Assembly (NCBI GenBank): GCA_003934925.1
Contig: JQIX01000015.1
Span: 1 to 64,000 of the forward strand
Direction: 5' to 3'
From: Epsilonproteobacteria bacterium (ex Lamellibrachia satsuma)
GTDB lineage: Bacteria; Campylobacterota; Campylobacteria; Campylobacterales; Sulfurovaceae
DNA length: 64,000 nt
Positions 1 to 9,400 of this stretch are shown piece by piece. The translations under genes and the position numbers were made by a program. Position 1 is the first letter of the stretch, and every line of letters starts with the position of its first letter. The notes under the pieces are model-generated. The model was not told where the DNA came from. It was given only the letters and a program-made list of their open reading frames with translations, and searched no databases.

Positions 1-2
1 AA

Positions 3-167
3 TGTGAACTTCATACACTGGCAATAGCCATGCAGGTCTTTATCTCTATACTTGATGAAATAGCTAAAATTGAAGAAGTAGTCAATAGGAATGAGGATTT
101 AGTGAGTATTATCACTGTGTTGCAGGATGTCACTCAGAAAATGCTTGGGTTTAGGTGCGAAAGTTAA
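3..167 (+). CDS. C-terminal end of an unknown protein (partial)
   Basis: This reading frame is open from the window edge to a TAA at 165-167 and gives 54 residues ending in MLGFRCES. The tail looks helical (ILDEIAKIEEVV...) and I recognise no domain in it. It is followed by an 82-nt gap before soxC, so it is probably not in the sox operon. Without the upstream part, neither family nor function can be named. The frame has no internal stops while the other two forward frames stop within 30 nt, which supports it being coding. Confidence 0.45.
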   Translation, partial: CELHTLAIAMQVFISILDEIAKIEEVVNRNEDLVSIITVLQDVTQKMLGFRCES

Positions 168-249
168 GTTATTTTCCATTACAATCAAATACCATAGTAA
201 TTCTACTATATTAAAAAATAAGTATTACTAATAAATATAAGGAGGTTAT

Positions 250-1563
250 ATGACTAAGATAAGTAAAGCTTCTCAGACTGAAAAACAGCAGTCCAGCAGA
301 AGAGACTTTTTTAGGAAAACAGCGGCGTATTCAGTGAGTGCATTAGCAGCAGCAAGTGTCATGGCACCGGTGAAGATCAATGCAGAAGATGATCCTGCGA
401 TCATGGAAGAGAAAAAATGGGGAACAACATTCGGCTACCCTGTGACTCACAATCTTTATGGACAACCGTCTCCATACGAGCATATAGTCACAAGAAGAAA
501 TACTAAACTTCTTTCTTCAGGAAACTACTATGCGTCTATTGCAATGTGTCCTATTCATGAATCAATGGGGATCATTACTCCAAATGGTCTTTTCTTTAGC
601 CGTTCTCACGGTGGTACAGCAGAGATCGATCCGAATGAACATAGATTGATGATCCACGGATTAGTTGAAAAACCGCTTGTATTGACCATGGATGAATTGA
701 AAAAATATCCAAGTGTGAGCAGAATCCACTTTATTGAATGTCCAGCAAACGGTGGGCCGGAGTGGAGAGGGCCTCAGTTCCCTTCAATCCAGTTTGCCAA
801 AGGTATGATGAGCTGTGCAGAGTGGACCGGTGTTTACATCAAAGATATTCTTAAAGATCTTGGTCTTAAAAAAGAAGCCAGATGGATGTTGGCAGAAGGT
901 GTTGATAACTCTCACATGGGAAGAACGATACCAATTGACAAAGTACTTGATGATGCTATGATCGTTTGGGGACAAAATGGTGAAGCATTGCGTCCTGAAC
1001 AGGGTTATCCTATCAGATTGCTTGTTCCGGGCTGGGAAGGTAACCTTTGTGTAAAATGGTTGGGAAGACTTGAATTTGCTTCTGAGCCTTTCTATGCAAA
1101 AGAAGAGACCGCGAAATATTCTGCTCTTAAACCAAGCGGTAAAGCAATCCAGCATTTCTATGCCAATGAGGTAAACTCTGTAATCACCTCTCCTTGTCCG
1201 GATAAGCCATGGACTGACCTTAAAAAAGGTGATCTTGTAGAGATAGAAGGTTTGGCATGGAGCGGCATGGGTACGATCGAAGGTGTTGATATTTCATTTG
1301 ACGGTGGCAAGAACTGGGTTGAAGCTAGTCTTAAAGGATTGGTTCTTCCAAAAGCATGGACAAGATTCAGCTTTATGTATAAATATGAAGGTAAGCCTTT
1401 ACTTCTTTCAAGTCGTGCAAGAGATGATGCAGGGCATATTCAGCCGACGGTTAAGCATGAAAGAGAGGTAATGGGTGTTGAGTCTGTGTATCACAGAAAC
1501 GGTATCTTTACATGGGAAGTAACAGCGAAAGGGGAGGTGAACAATGTTCAAGTCTTATCATAA
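250..1563 (+). CDS. soxC: SoxC, sulfane dehydrogenase molybdenum subunit
   Basis: SoxC is the molybdopterin subunit of the periplasmic Sox(CD)2 complex, which oxidises the sulfane sulfur bound to SoxY and passes electrons to SoxD. The 437-residue protein begins with a twin-arginine signal (SRRDFF at about residues 16-21, then a hydrophobic Ala-rich stretch), as expected for a folded Moco protein exported by Tat. Residues 160-170 carry HFIECPANGG, whose Cys164 matches the Mo-ligating cysteine of the sulfite oxidase family. A dimerisation domain fills the C-terminal third. A strong ribosome site (AAGGAGG, about 239-245) precedes the ATG. The end overlaps soxD by 20 nt, indicating translational coupling. 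Molybdenum-cofactor genes occur elsewhere in this window. Confidence 0.93.
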   Translation: MTKISKASQTEKQQSSRRDFFRKTAAYSVSALAAASVMAPVKINAEDDPAIMEEKKWGTTFGYPVTHNLYGQPSPYEHIVTRRNTKLLSSGNYYASIAMCPIHESMGIITPNGLFFSRSHGGTAEIDPNEHRLMIHGLVEKPLVLTMDELKKYPSVSRIHFIECPANGGPEWRGPQFPSIQFAKGMMSCAEWTGVYIKDILKDLGLKKEARWMLAEGVDNSHMGRTIPIDKVLDDAMIVWGQNGEALRPEQGYPIRLLVPGWEGNLCVKWLGRLEFASEPFYAKEETAKYSALKPSGKAIQHFYANEVNSVITSPCPDKPWTDLKKGDLVEIEGLAWSGMGTIEGVDISFDGGKNWVEASLKGLVLPKAWTRFSFMYKYEGKPLLLSSRARDDAGHIQPTVKHEREVMGVESVYHRNGIFTWEVTAKGEVNNVQVLS

Positions 1564-2677
1564 ATTAATCTTGTCAACTGTCTTAGTTGCGAGTACAGCA
1601 ACAACTGCTGTATTTGCCAAATATGCTGATGCATCTCGTACTTACACGAATGGGAAAAAGGTGATTGATGGCGGTTCAACTTATCCTGTTAAGAGCAATA
1701 AGACATCTGCGTATCATGTGAATACAAAAGCAGACAAAGGTGGCTTCAGTTTTGGTAGAAAACCAACTGCCAATGAGATCAAAGCCTGGGATATAGATGT
1801 TATGCCTGACGGTACAGGTTTGCCAGAGGGTAAGGGTACAGTTGAAGAAGGTGATGAAATCTATGAAGAGAAGTGTTCGGCGTGTCACTTTGACTTCGGT
1901 ACGGGCGGATCTGGATATCCGGCACTGCAAAAAGGAAATGCCTACGAAGGCCAAAAATCATTGACCAACCAGAGAGTCGGCGGGAACGATGAAGGGCCCA
2001 TGAGAGTATTTGGTACATACTGGCCACATGCGAGTACACTGTGGTGGTACATTAAAACAGGGATGCCGCATCCGGCCCCAATGTCTTTGACCAACGATGA
2101 AGTTTATGCGCTTGTTGCATACATTGTTTCTATCAATGAACTCAAGATAGATGGTGAAGAACTGGATGATGAGTATGAACTCAACAGAGAAAAATTCCTT
2201 AAGATCGTAATGCCTAACAAAGACGGATTTATTCCTAAGATCGATGGTCCTAAAGGGCTTGAGAATGTAAGAAAATTCTTTAATGACTTTAAGAACTACG
2301 GTAACGGTACAAGATGTATGAAGAACTGTTTTAACGGCAAACCTGTACTTGCAAGAATCTCTGGTAGCGGTATCAGTGATTATGAGCCTCCGATCACTAC
2401 GAAGAGATCTATGCCAGCTGCAAAAGAGGGAGCTGCCGAAGCACCAGGCAAAAAGACATATGAAGCGTCATGTGCCGTATGTCATGCAACAGATGCCATG
2501 GGTGCACCACCTGTAGGCAATAAAAAAGCATGGGCGGCTGTACTTGAAAAAGGGATAGACAAGGTATATCATAACGCTATCAATGGTAAAGGCGGTATGC
2601 CTCCAAAAGGCGGTACATCATTGGCTGACGACAAGATCAAAGAGGTGATAAACTATATGGTAGGTGCAAGTAAATAG
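1544..2677 (+). CDS. soxD: SoxD, diheme cytochrome c subunit of sulfane dehydrogenase
   Basis: SoxD is the cytochrome partner of SoxC and carries electrons from sulfane sulfur oxidation toward the terminal oxidase. The 377-residue protein starts with a Sec-type signal peptide and has two c-type heme sites, CSACH at 111-115 and CAVCH at 310-314, matching the two-heme architecture of SoxD. A linker of about 30 residues rich in Ala, Glu and Pro precedes the second heme domain. The start lies inside the end of soxC, so the two subunits are probably made together. A gap of about 100 nt follows before soxY. Confidence 0.92.
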   Translation: MFKSYHKLILSTVLVASTATTAVFAKYADASRTYTNGKKVIDGGSTYPVKSNKTSAYHVNTKADKGGFSFGRKPTANEIKAWDIDVMPDGTGLPEGKGTVEEGDEIYEEKCSACHFDFGTGGSGYPALQKGNAYEGQKSLTNQRVGGNDEGPMRVFGTYWPHASTLWWYIKTGMPHPAPMSLTNDEVYALVAYIVSINELKIDGEELDDEYELNREKFLKIVMPNKDGFIPKIDGPKGLENVRKFFNDFKNYGNGTRCMKNCFNGKPVLARISGSGISDYEPPITTKRSMPAAKEGAAEAPGKKTYEASCAVCHATDAMGAPPVGNKKAWAAVLEKGIDKVYHNAINGKGGMPPKGGTSLADDKIKEVINYMVGASK

Positions 2678-2776
2678 TGAGGATATTCACTTTTGCTTCA
2701 CAATTAGTTTATAAACTGATACATAAAGTTTAAAGAAGACTTTTGTATCATAAAAATATATATTAAAGGAAACAAG

Positions 2777-3250
2777 ATGAACAGAAGAAAATTTATAGGT
2801 TTGGGTGTAATGGCCATGACTGCATTGCCTGCTACATTAAGTGCGATCAGCTCTATTGATTTTAGGGCGACAAAGCCAGATGTATGGAAAGCGAAAACTG
2901 TAGAGGATGCCATTAAAGCACTTTACGGCGACATTAAGCCAGAAGAGAGTGGTGTAACGGTCAAGGTACCTAAAGTAGCAAGTAACGGTGGTGCTGTGCC
3001 TGTAACTATTAAATCTGATCTTTCTGCCAAAACAGTAGCACTTTTCCAAAACATGGATCCAGAAAGTGCAGTTGCTGTATTTAATGTCCCAGAGGATGGA
3101 ATCATTAACTATTTTCTAAAAATCAAACTGAAAGCTACAGATGCAAATGGTGGTAATGGTGTTATTACTGCTATCGTAGAGGGAACAGACGGTAAATTCC
3201 ATAAGGGCACTGCGGCTCTTCAAGTTGCTAAAGGTGGGTGTGAAGGTTAA
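2777..3250 (+). CDS. soxY: SoxY, sulfur-carrier subunit with a GGCEG tail
   Basis: SoxY carries sulfur intermediates covalently on a cysteine at the tip of a flexible C-terminal arm while they are processed in the periplasm. This 157-residue protein has a Tat-like leader (NRRKF near residue 2) and a hydrophobic segment, an immunoglobulin-like body, and ends in GGCEG with Cys155 as carrier residue. The canonical tail is GGCGG, so one glycine is replaced by glutamate. The gene is preceded by AAAGGA and followed 52 nt later by soxZ. It belongs to the soxCDYZ set that in sulfur-oxidising Campylobacterota is separate from the soxXYZAB set; that second set is not in this window. Confidence 0.9.
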   Translation: MNRRKFIGLGVMAMTALPATLSAISSIDFRATKPDVWKAKTVEDAIKALYGDIKPEESGVTVKVPKVASNGGAVPVTIKSDLSAKTVALFQNMDPESAVAVFNVPEDGIINYFLKIKLKATDANGGNGVITAIVEGTDGKFHKGTAALQVAKGGCEG

Positions 3251-3302
3251 TCCTAACTTTTATCACATTGTAAAATAAATAGAAATATAAAGGAATAATA
3301 TT

Positions 3303-3605
3303 ATGGGTAATATGAAAATAAAAGCAAAATTAAAAGGTGATGTGGTAGGTGCAAAAGTGTTGGCAAAACATGATATGCTTACTTATGATCAGGCAAAGAA
3401 AAAAGGTAAAGAAGCAAATTTTATTACACACATTACTGCAAAAGTAGGTGATAAAATAGTTTACGACGTATCTACAAGCCAGTTCTGGTCTAAGAATCCA
3501 CAGTTTAAGTTCAAATTCAAAGGTGCTGCAAAAGGTGATAAACTTGTAATCACATGGACAGACCTTTCTGGTAAATCAGTTACAGAGAGTAAAAAAATTA
3601 AGTAA
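3303..3605 (+). CDS. soxZ: SoxZ, partner subunit of SoxY
   Basis: SoxZ forms the SoxYZ heterodimer and helps present the SoxY swinging arm to the Sox enzymes. The 100-residue protein has the usual SoxZ length and all-beta pattern (alternating hydrophobic strands such as IVYDVSTSQFWSKNPQFKFKF) and no signal peptide, consistent with co-export on the Tat signal of SoxY. The gene is the last of the sox operon: a hairpin at 3619-3645 lies just beyond the stop and the next gene is on the other strand. Confidence 0.9.
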   Translation: MGNMKIKAKLKGDVVGAKVLAKHDMLTYDQAKKKGKEANFITHITAKVGDKIVYDVSTSQFWSKNPQFKFKFKGAAKGDKLVITWTDLSGKSVTESKKIK

Positions 3606-3618
3606 ATTTTTTACCTTT

Positions 3619-3645
3619 TCTGTTTAGACCCTTGGGTCTAACAGA
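3619..3645. terminator. Hairpin after soxZ
   Basis: A 12-bp stem (TCTGTTTAGACCC pairing with GGGTCTAACAGA, one bulged base) with a tiny loop lies 14 nt after the soxZ stop, between converging genes. It lacks a long T-run on the plus strand, so termination may be weak or the hairpin may only protect the 3' end of the sox mRNA. Confidence 0.5.
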
Positions 3646-3675
3646 GTAGAGTTCTATAAGTTACTTGAAGGTAAT

Positions 3676-4158
3676 TTATATGACTTTGCTTACTTCAAAC
3701 CAGTGTATCACCTCTCTTGTAAGTGTAGCCTCTTTTCTTTTTTGAAAATGTCCGTTTAGATCAAATTCTGTGGTACCGTAGCCTTCCTTGTATTCATTGA
3801 TGAATGCAGCATAGGTGTCTTCTCGCATTGCAGTAATTTCATAGGTTACTTTGTCATATATAAGATCATCCTCTTTCGTCTGCTCTCTGGCTGTTTCATT
3901 GACATTGATGCTGCCGTACCTCTCTTCTTTTTCCAATGTCATATTCATTTCAAGATAGGCACGCATAGAAGTGATCATATGCTCCAGCTGAGGTAGCGGT
4001 ATATTGCTCTGATTTGCTTCTATTACTGTGCTTAAAGACTTGGTATAGCCCCAGGCTCCGTTCAGTGGCAGATCTGTATCAAAAGCTGATTTGATGACTT
4101 CTTTAAGATCATTGTTGGAAAAGATTTGTTTAAAAACCGGCATATTTACTCCATTCAT
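3676..4158 (-). CDS. Conserved-looking protein of unknown function
   Basis: The 160-residue product is hydrophilic, has no signal peptide or membrane segment, and I do not recognise a named family. It looks like a mixed alpha/beta cytosolic protein: an N-terminal helical half (FKQIFSNNDLKEVIKSAF) and a beta-rich C-terminal half with many charged residues. Two ATG starts are possible (residues 1 and 6). It stands alone between the converging sox operon and the prfA-rpsT pair and ends about 30 nt beyond the sox hairpin. No function is proposed. Confidence 0.7.
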   Translation of the reverse strand: MNGVNMPVFKQIFSNNDLKEVIKSAFDTDLPLNGAWGYTKSLSTVIEANQSNIPLPQLEHMITSMRAYLEMNMTLEKEERYGSINVNETAREQTKEDDLIYDKVTYEITAMREDTYAAFINEYKEGYGTTEFDLNGHFQKRKEATLTREVIHWFEVSKVI

Positions 4159-4272
4159 ACATTCTTTGAAGTGTATTATAGCCTATTGGCTAAAATCGTT
4201 GAGTAATATGAAGAAATAAAAGGATCTCGTTAGGGGGAATAGGGATATTTCAGTAGAAAGAAGCTGGACTGT

Positions 4273-5340
4273 TTAGAGTCCAGCTTCCTGGATCGCCTCT
4301 GTTTGTGCATGTGCGATAAGTGGATCTATCACAAGCTTTAAGTTACCATTGTTCATAACATCGTCCAGTGCGTAAAGTGTAAGACCTATACGATGGTCTG
4401 TCAGTCTGTTCTGCGGATAATTGTAAGTTCTGATCTTCTCTGAACGATCCCCTGAACCAACCTGTAGTTTTCTCTGGCCTGCTGTTTCATCCAGCTGTTT
4501 CTGAAGTTCTGCTTCATAGACTCTTGCTTTGAGGACCTTCATGGCTTTATCACGATTTTTATGTTGTGATTTTTCATCTTGGATAGAAACAACGATACCA
4601 GTAGGTATGTGTGTAAGTCTTACGGCAGAATCTGTTGTATTGACACACTGTCCTCCACATCCACTGGCACGGAAAACATCCATTCTGATCTCGTTCGGCT
4701 TAATATTTACTTCAACATCATCAACCTCCGGAATAATTGCCACAGTAATAGCAGAAGTATGTACTCTTCCCTGGGTCTCTGTTTCTGGAACACGCTGTAC
4801 ACGGTGTGTTCCAGCTTCATATTTAAGCTGAGAGTAAACACCATCACCTTTGATCTGCGCGATAAGCTCCTTGTATCCACCTGCAGTACCCTCATTGGTA
4901 CTGACTATCTCTACTTTCCAGCCCATCTGCTCAGCATAACGTGAATACATTTTAAAAACATCGGCAACGAAAAGTGCACTTTCATCTCCACCTGCTCCTG
5001 CACGAAGTTCCAAAAATATGTTTTTGTCATCATTCTTGTCTTTGGGGATCATAAGGATTTTGATCTCATCTTCGAGTTTTGGCAAAAGTGGTTCAAGTTC
5101 ACTTAGCTCTTCTTTTGCAAGATCACCCAGTTCAGCATCTCCCAGAAGCTCTTTGTTCTCTTCTATGGCATCCGCTGTTTCTATGTAGAGTTTTGCTTTT
5201 TCTACCAGATCGCTAAGCCCTGATTGTTCTTTGCTGAGTTCTGTCATACGGTTGATATCACTGGCGATATCCGGAGAACTTAGAAGTTCGCTGATCTCAT
5301 TGTATCTGTTGATAAAAGGTTGAAGTTTTTCTTTGAACAT
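4273..5340 (-). CDS. prfA: Peptide chain release factor 1
   Basis: RF1 reads UAA and UAG stop codons in the ribosomal A site and triggers peptide release. The 355-residue protein has the universal catalytic GGQ at about 229-231 ([16 protein letters not shown]) and a PxT codon-recognition tripeptide (PET, residues 185-187) inside the [17 protein letters not shown] region, which separates RF1 from RF2 (SPF). The length is normal. The gene lies directly downstream of rpsT on the same strand, 47 nt away, an arrangement that suggests co-transcription. Confidence 0.97.
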   Translation of the reverse strand: MFKEKLQPFINRYNEISELLSSPDIASDINRMTELSKEQSGLSDLVEKAKLYIETADAIEENKELLGDAELGDLAKEELSELEPLLPKLEDEIKILMIPKDKNDDKNIFLELRAGAGGDESALFVADVFKMYSRYAEQMGWKVEIVSTNEGTAGGYKELIAQIKGDGVYSQLKYEAGTHRVQRVPETETQGRVHTSAITVAIIPEVDDVEVNIKPNEIRMDVFRASGCGGQCVNTTDSAVRLTHIPTGIVVSIQDEKSQHKNRDKAMKVLKARVYEAELQKQLDETAGQRKLQVGSGDRSEKIRTYNYPQNRLTDHRIGLTLYALDDVMNNGNLKLVIDPLIAHAQTEAIQEAGL

Positions 5341-5387
5341 AGGTGTTCTTTGTATTAGATTGTATTAAGAAGGGGTATCAAAACTGC

Positions 5388-5657
5388 TTACGCAGCTTCG
5401 ATCTTGTTTACCATTTTATGAAGACGGCTTACTTTTCTGGCAGCAGTTGTTTTTTTAATAAAACCTTTGCTTACAAGAGAGTGGATCTGTTTATTGGCTA
5501 CTTTGAATGCTTCTGCTGCTGCAGTTTTATCTGCTGCTTCTACCGCTTCGTGTACTGCTTTGGTGATGTTCTTGATTCTTGTTCTGTAATATCTGTTTCT
5601 TTCAGTTCTTACAGCAGTTTGCAAAATACGTTTTTTTGCTGACTTATGGTGTGCCAT
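5388..5657 (-). CDS. rpsT: Ribosomal protein S20
   Basis: S20 is a small, very basic, helical protein that binds the 5' domain of 16S rRNA during early assembly of the small subunit. The 89-residue sequence [13 protein letters not shown]... with the repeated Lys/Arg-rich helices and the segment [15 protein letters not shown] is typical. The ATG is preceded by AAAGGAATTCC. It is the first gene of the rpsT-prfA pair, and the 177-nt gap upstream must hold divergent promoters for rpsT and glmM. Confidence 0.96.
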   Translation of the reverse strand: MAHHKSAKKRILQTAVRTERNRYYRTRIKNITKAVHEAVEAADKTAAAEAFKVANKQIHSLVSKGFIKKTTAARKVSRLHKMVNKIEAA

Positions 5658-5840
5658 AGGGAATTCCTTTTAAATTTGTGTTGTTATCACTTATTTATAG
5701 AGTGAAAATAGTTCGCGAATAATATCTAAAAAAAGATTAAAGATTTATTAAAAACCTGCAGAAGTCGGTTTTTACTATATTAAGAGGTATGCTTAATCAA
5801 ATTTCCGTTAGAATTAAATAATTTAATTAAGGAAATGATT

Positions 5841-7178
5841 TTGACACTTTTTGGAACAGATGGTGTACGCGGGAAAGCGGGTAAAAAAGTAAGTGCGGTC
5901 AATGCGATGCGTTTAGCGATGGCAACGGGTATTTACTTTAAACAATTTGCTAAAACCAATAAAATTCTTGTGGGAAAAGATACGAGACGCAGTGGTTATA
6001 TGATAGAGAATGCTATGGTTTCAGGATTGACTGCAGTAGGTTTTGATGTGATACAAATAGGCCCCATGCCGACACCTGCGATCGCTTTTTTAACAGAAAA
6101 TATGCGTTGTGATGCGGGTATCATGATTTCTGCGAGTCATAATCCCTACTATGATAACGGGATCAAATTCTTTGATGGTGACGGAAATAAACTGAACCAT
6201 GATAAGGAAAAACAGATCGAGATCATCTTTGGAGATGATGAAGCTATAGAATCTGCACAGGCAACGGGAAAAGTTATAGGAAAATCAAAAAGGATCGATG
6301 ATGTTATAGGGCGCTACATCGTGCATATTAAGAATTCCTTTCCGAAACCTTTGACGCTGGCAGGTAAACGTGTGGTAATAGATTGTGCAAACGGTGCAGG
6401 GTATATTGTGGGGCCGACGATCCTGCAGGAGCTTGGAGCAGATGTTGTTGTGATCGGTGACAAACCGGATGGATTTAATATCAATGAGGGGTGTGGTGCG
6501 ATGCATCCTGAAAATCTGGCAAAGGTGGTGTTGGAGTCCCGTGCAGATGTGGGTATCGCGTTGGACGGTGATGCAGACAGGCTTGTGATGGTAGATGAGA
6601 AAGGTGAAGTGATTGACGGAGACAAGCTTATGGGTGTATTGGCGGTATACTTGAAAAATCAGGGTGAACTTAAAGGAGGAGGAATGGTCGCCACAGTGAT
6701 GAGCAATCAGGGCCTTGATGAGTATCTTGCCTCAAATGGGCTTATGTTGCTTCGTTCTGCCGTAGGAGACAAGAATGTAGTTGAAATGATGCAGGCAAAC
6801 GGGATGAACTTTGGAGGAGAACAGAGCGGACATATCATCTTTTCAGATTATGCAAAAACAGGTGATGGTATTTCCAGTGCACTGCAGGCATTGGCATATC
6901 TGGTAAGTACGAAGCAAAAGGCAAGCGATGCATTTAATCCTTATGAATCCTACCCTCAGTTACTGGTCAATCTTCTTGTTGACGAGAAGAGACCTTTTGA
7001 AAAGATAGAGGGGCTTGATGCACTTAAAGAGAGAGTTGAAGCAGAGGGGATGCGCCATCTTTTCAGATACTCAGGGACAGAGAACAAGATCCGTCTTCTT
7101 CTTGAAGGAAAAGATGAGGATCGGCTTGAAATCATGATGGAAAAGTGTAAAACTTTTTTTAAAGGTGCTCTGGCTTAA
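5841..7178 (+). CDS. glmM: Phosphoglucosamine mutase
   Basis: GlmM converts glucosamine-6-phosphate to glucosamine-1-phosphate, the step before UDP-GlcNAc in cell-wall and glycan synthesis. The protein of about 445 residues starts [11 protein letters not shown], has the phosphoserine loop [12 protein letters not shown] (Ser near residue 99) and the metal-binding DGDADR loop. I chose the TTG at 5841 rather than the ATG at 5835: the AAGGA at 5829-5833 sits 7 nt before the TTG but only 1 nt before the ATG, and relatives begin at this point. The stop overlaps the lspA start (TAATG). Its product feeds the glycan locus 23 kb away. Confidence 0.96.
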   Translation: MTLFGTDGVRGKAGKKVSAVNAMRLAMATGIYFKQFAKTNKILVGKDTRRSGYMIENAMVSGLTAVGFDVIQIGPMPTPAIAFLTENMRCDAGIMISASHNPYYDNGIKFFDGDGNKLNHDKEKQIEIIFGDDEAIESAQATGKVIGKSKRIDDVIGRYIVHIKNSFPKPLTLAGKRVVIDCANGAGYIVGPTILQELGADVVVIGDKPDGFNINEGCGAMHPENLAKVVLESRADVGIALDGDADRLVMVDEKGEVIDGDKLMGVLAVYLKNQGELKGGGMVATVMSNQGLDEYLASNGLMLLRSAVGDKNVVEMMQANGMNFGGEQSGHIIFSDYAKTGDGISSALQALAYLVSTKQKASDAFNPYESYPQLLVNLLVDEKRPFEKIEGLDALKERVEAEGMRHLFRYSGTENKIRLLLEGKDEDRLEIMMEKCKTFFKGALA

Positions 7179-7627
7179 TGCGCGCTTTTCTTGTTTTTTT
7201 GCTTGTGGCCATCGGAACGTTTATCATCGACCAGAATATCAAGGCACTTTTTCTTGAGGGATACTATCATGCAGGGGGATGCATAGATTTGGAGTTGCAT
7301 TACAATAAAGGTGTGGCTTTCTCCATGTTCGCTTTTATAGGCCCTTATTTAAAATGGATACAGAGTCTTCTGATAGCAGGGATACTCTACTATGTTATTT
7401 CTTCGGGTTACATAAGGAGATATGCCTTTCCTGTCGGATTGCTTGTAGGCGGTGCGGCGGGTAATGTATATGACCGTTTTGTACATGGGGGTGTAGTTGA
7501 TTATGTAGCATGGCATTGCGGGTTTGATTTTGCTGTATTTAACTATGCGGATGTCGCTATAGATGTTGCTGTTGCATGGATTGTTATCATGGTTTATTTT
7601 TTCCCGGGGAAATCTCAGATAAAATGA
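7178..7627 (+). CDS. lspA: Lipoprotein signal peptidase (signal peptidase II)
   Basis: LspA is an inner-membrane aspartyl protease that cleaves the signal peptides of prolipoproteins. The 149-residue protein has four hydrophobic segments and both signature regions: GNVYDRFVHGGVVDY and FNYADVAIDVAV, which carry the two catalytic aspartates. The start overlaps the glmM stop and the stop overlaps the next ATG (ATGA), so glmM, lspA and the next gene are translationally coupled. A likely client in this window is the lipoprotein-like L,D-transpeptidase at 17.3 kb. Confidence 0.95.
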   Translation: MRAFLVFLLVAIGTFIIDQNIKALFLEGYYHAGGCIDLELHYNKGVAFSMFAFIGPYLKWIQSLLIAGILYYVISSGYIRRYAFPVGLLVGGAAGNVYDRFVHGGVVDYVAWHCGFDFAVFNYADVAIDVAVAWIVIMVYFFPGKSQIK

Positions 7628-8571
7628 GGATAGTATTTTTATTTCTTTTTTGCCTTGGATGGCTGCATGCGGATATCTCTTCTATAAATATTGCTCCTCC
7701 CGGTCTTAAAGATAACCGCTTTATGGGTATTAAAATACTCGATCAAAAACAACTCTCTTTCGAGGCTATTGACGGTATAAAGTTTTCCGAAATATCGGAT
7801 ATAGCATATCATCAAAAATCCAAGAAACTTTATATGGTGAGTGATGAGGGTAAACTTTTTACATTTGAAGCCAAGTTTGCCGATAAGATAGAAGATCTAC
7901 ATCCTGTATCTGCTGCAAAGCTCAGAAAAAAAAACGGTAAAAAATTTAAAAAATGGCGGCGTGACAGCGAAGGGATGACGCTTGACGGTCACGGACGGCT
8001 TCTCATTTCTTTTGAAGAGAAAGCAAAAATAGCCTACTTTTATAAAAATTCTAAAAAATATGGCTGTCTGATACGAAAGTACAGCTTACCCAAAAAACTG
8101 AGAGATCGTAAAAACTACCGCAGTAAAAACAAATCGCTTGAAGCGCTTGCCTGGCATCCGAAATATGGCATATTGACCGCTGCCGAATGGCCTTTGAAAA
8201 AAGACGATAAAAAATGGCAGACGATCTATGCTTTGAACGGAAAAGAATGGCACTTCAAAGCAGAAGCCGAATCAAGAAGTGCTGTCTCTGCGATAGAAGT
8301 GATGGATGACGGGAATATGCTGGTACTGGAACGTTCTTATACAGGGCTTATGAACCCCTTTGTGGTAACACTTAAAAAAGTCTATTTGCAACGATCCCAG
8401 AAAGGTTTGTGCAGAAGCAAGATCCTTGCAAAAATGAATACCCACAAAGGCTGGAATATAGATAATTTCGAAGGTTTAGCCAAAGTAGGTAAACATCGTT
8501 ATGTCATGATAAGTGATGACAATGATAATTTTTTTCAGCAGACATTGCTTATATATTTTGAGGTGCTATAA
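7624..8571 (+). CDS. Secreted 'esterase-like activity of phytase' family protein
   Basis: The product (about 315 residues) has a signal peptide (MRIVFLFLFCLGWLHA) and a body resembling the phytase-esterase-like beta-propeller domain (PF13449): repeats of short strands with the phrases GIKFSEISDIAYHQ, RRDSEGMTLD, LEALAWHP and NIDNFEGLA. Substrate and role are unknown; proteins of this family are annotated only by domain. I start at the ATG at 7624, which overlaps the lspA stop, because the signal peptide begins there; an upstream in-frame ATG at 7576 would extend 16 residues into lspA. Located with lspA in one operon. Confidence 0.8.
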   Translation: MRIVFLFLFCLGWLHADISSINIAPPGLKDNRFMGIKILDQKQLSFEAIDGIKFSEISDIAYHQKSKKLYMVSDEGKLFTFEAKFADKIEDLHPVSAAKLRKKNGKKFKKWRRDSEGMTLDGHGRLLISFEEKAKIAYFYKNSKKYGCLIRKYSLPKKLRDRKNYRSKNKSLEALAWHPKYGILTAAEWPLKKDDKKWQTIYALNGKEWHFKAEAESRSAVSAIEVMDDGNMLVLERSYTGLMNPFVVTLKKVYLQRSQKGLCRSKILAKMNTHKGWNIDNFEGLAKVGKHRYVMISDDNDNFFQQTLLIYFEVL

Positions 8572-8577
8572 TTTGCT

Positions 8578-9396
8578 ATGAAAAAGAAAATACTTTACCT
8601 AATTATGACACTTATCCTTTCTGCAATGATCTTCTTTGGATTTAAAGCCTATACGCAGGCAAAGGCTTATGAAGATGCAACGGCATCCTTGGTAAGCCAT
8701 ATGAGTGCAAAGAAGTTGGCAGAATTTCAACTTAAAGAACTTGCAGAAACCTTTTCTTTAGGGTTGTACAAAAACAGCAAAAAAGAAGAACTTGAAAAAC
8801 TAAAAGAAAAGGGAGAATTTTATAAAAAGAAAAGTCAGAAGTATGCACTCTACGCGATTCTCTCGCTTTTAGGGGTATTGAGTAGTTACCTTCTTTTCTC
8901 TTTGCGCGCCTTCACATTTTTTGGTGCATTGAGCGGATTAGTACTTCTGGTATTTGGGTTGGTCACTCCCGTCATGATGGTGACCATCCATAAAGAAGTG
9001 GAGTATCTGGGAGATGTGGTGCTCTCTTTTGAATCCAAAGGGGTCATAGGTTCCATTTCCAAACTTTTTGAGACAGGTGATACGGTCGTTGCCGTGGTTA
9101 TACTGCTTTTTTCCGTACTTATCCCCCTTCTTAAAACACTCTCTTTGCTTTTTGTTTCGGTTTTTATGGATAGCAGATTTGCCCATGGTATTGTAAAATT
9201 CTTCAAAATGATAGGAAAATGGTCCATGGTCGATGTTTTTGTAGTAGCAACATTCCTGGTTTATCTTACTGCCAATAAGGGGAATGTAAGCCGTGCAGAG
9301 GTTGAGGTGGGACTTTACTTCTTCCTTGCGTATGTACTCACCTCTATGTTGGTGAGTTTGAGTGCAGACAAGATGCTTCATCAAAGGAAAGCTTAG
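8578..9396 (+). CDS. PqiA-like integral membrane protein
   Basis: The 272-residue protein has an N-terminal membrane anchor, a charged segment of about 50 residues (Lys/Glu-rich, periplasmic or coiled), and then four hydrophobic segments in the pattern of paraquat-inducible protein A. The motif KWSMVDVFVVA in the last third is characteristic of PqiA, which works with MCE-type proteins in lipid transport between membranes. No MCE partner (PqiB) is adjacent here, so the role stays open. It starts 6 nt after the preceding stop and closes the glmM-lspA operon; thiI converges from the other strand. Confidence 0.75.
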   Translation: MKKKILYLIMTLILSAMIFFGFKAYTQAKAYEDATASLVSHMSAKKLAEFQLKELAETFSLGLYKNSKKEELEKLKEKGEFYKKKSQKYALYAILSLLGVLSSYLLFSLRAFTFFGALSGLVLLVFGLVTPVMMVTIHKEVEYLGDVVLSFESKGVIGSISKLFETGDTVVAVVILLFSVLIPLLKTLSLLFVSVFMDSRFAHGIVKFFKMIGKWSMVDVFVVATFLVYLTANKGNVSRAEVEVGLYFFLAYVLTSMLVSLSADKMLHQRKA

Positions 9397-9400
9397 ATAC

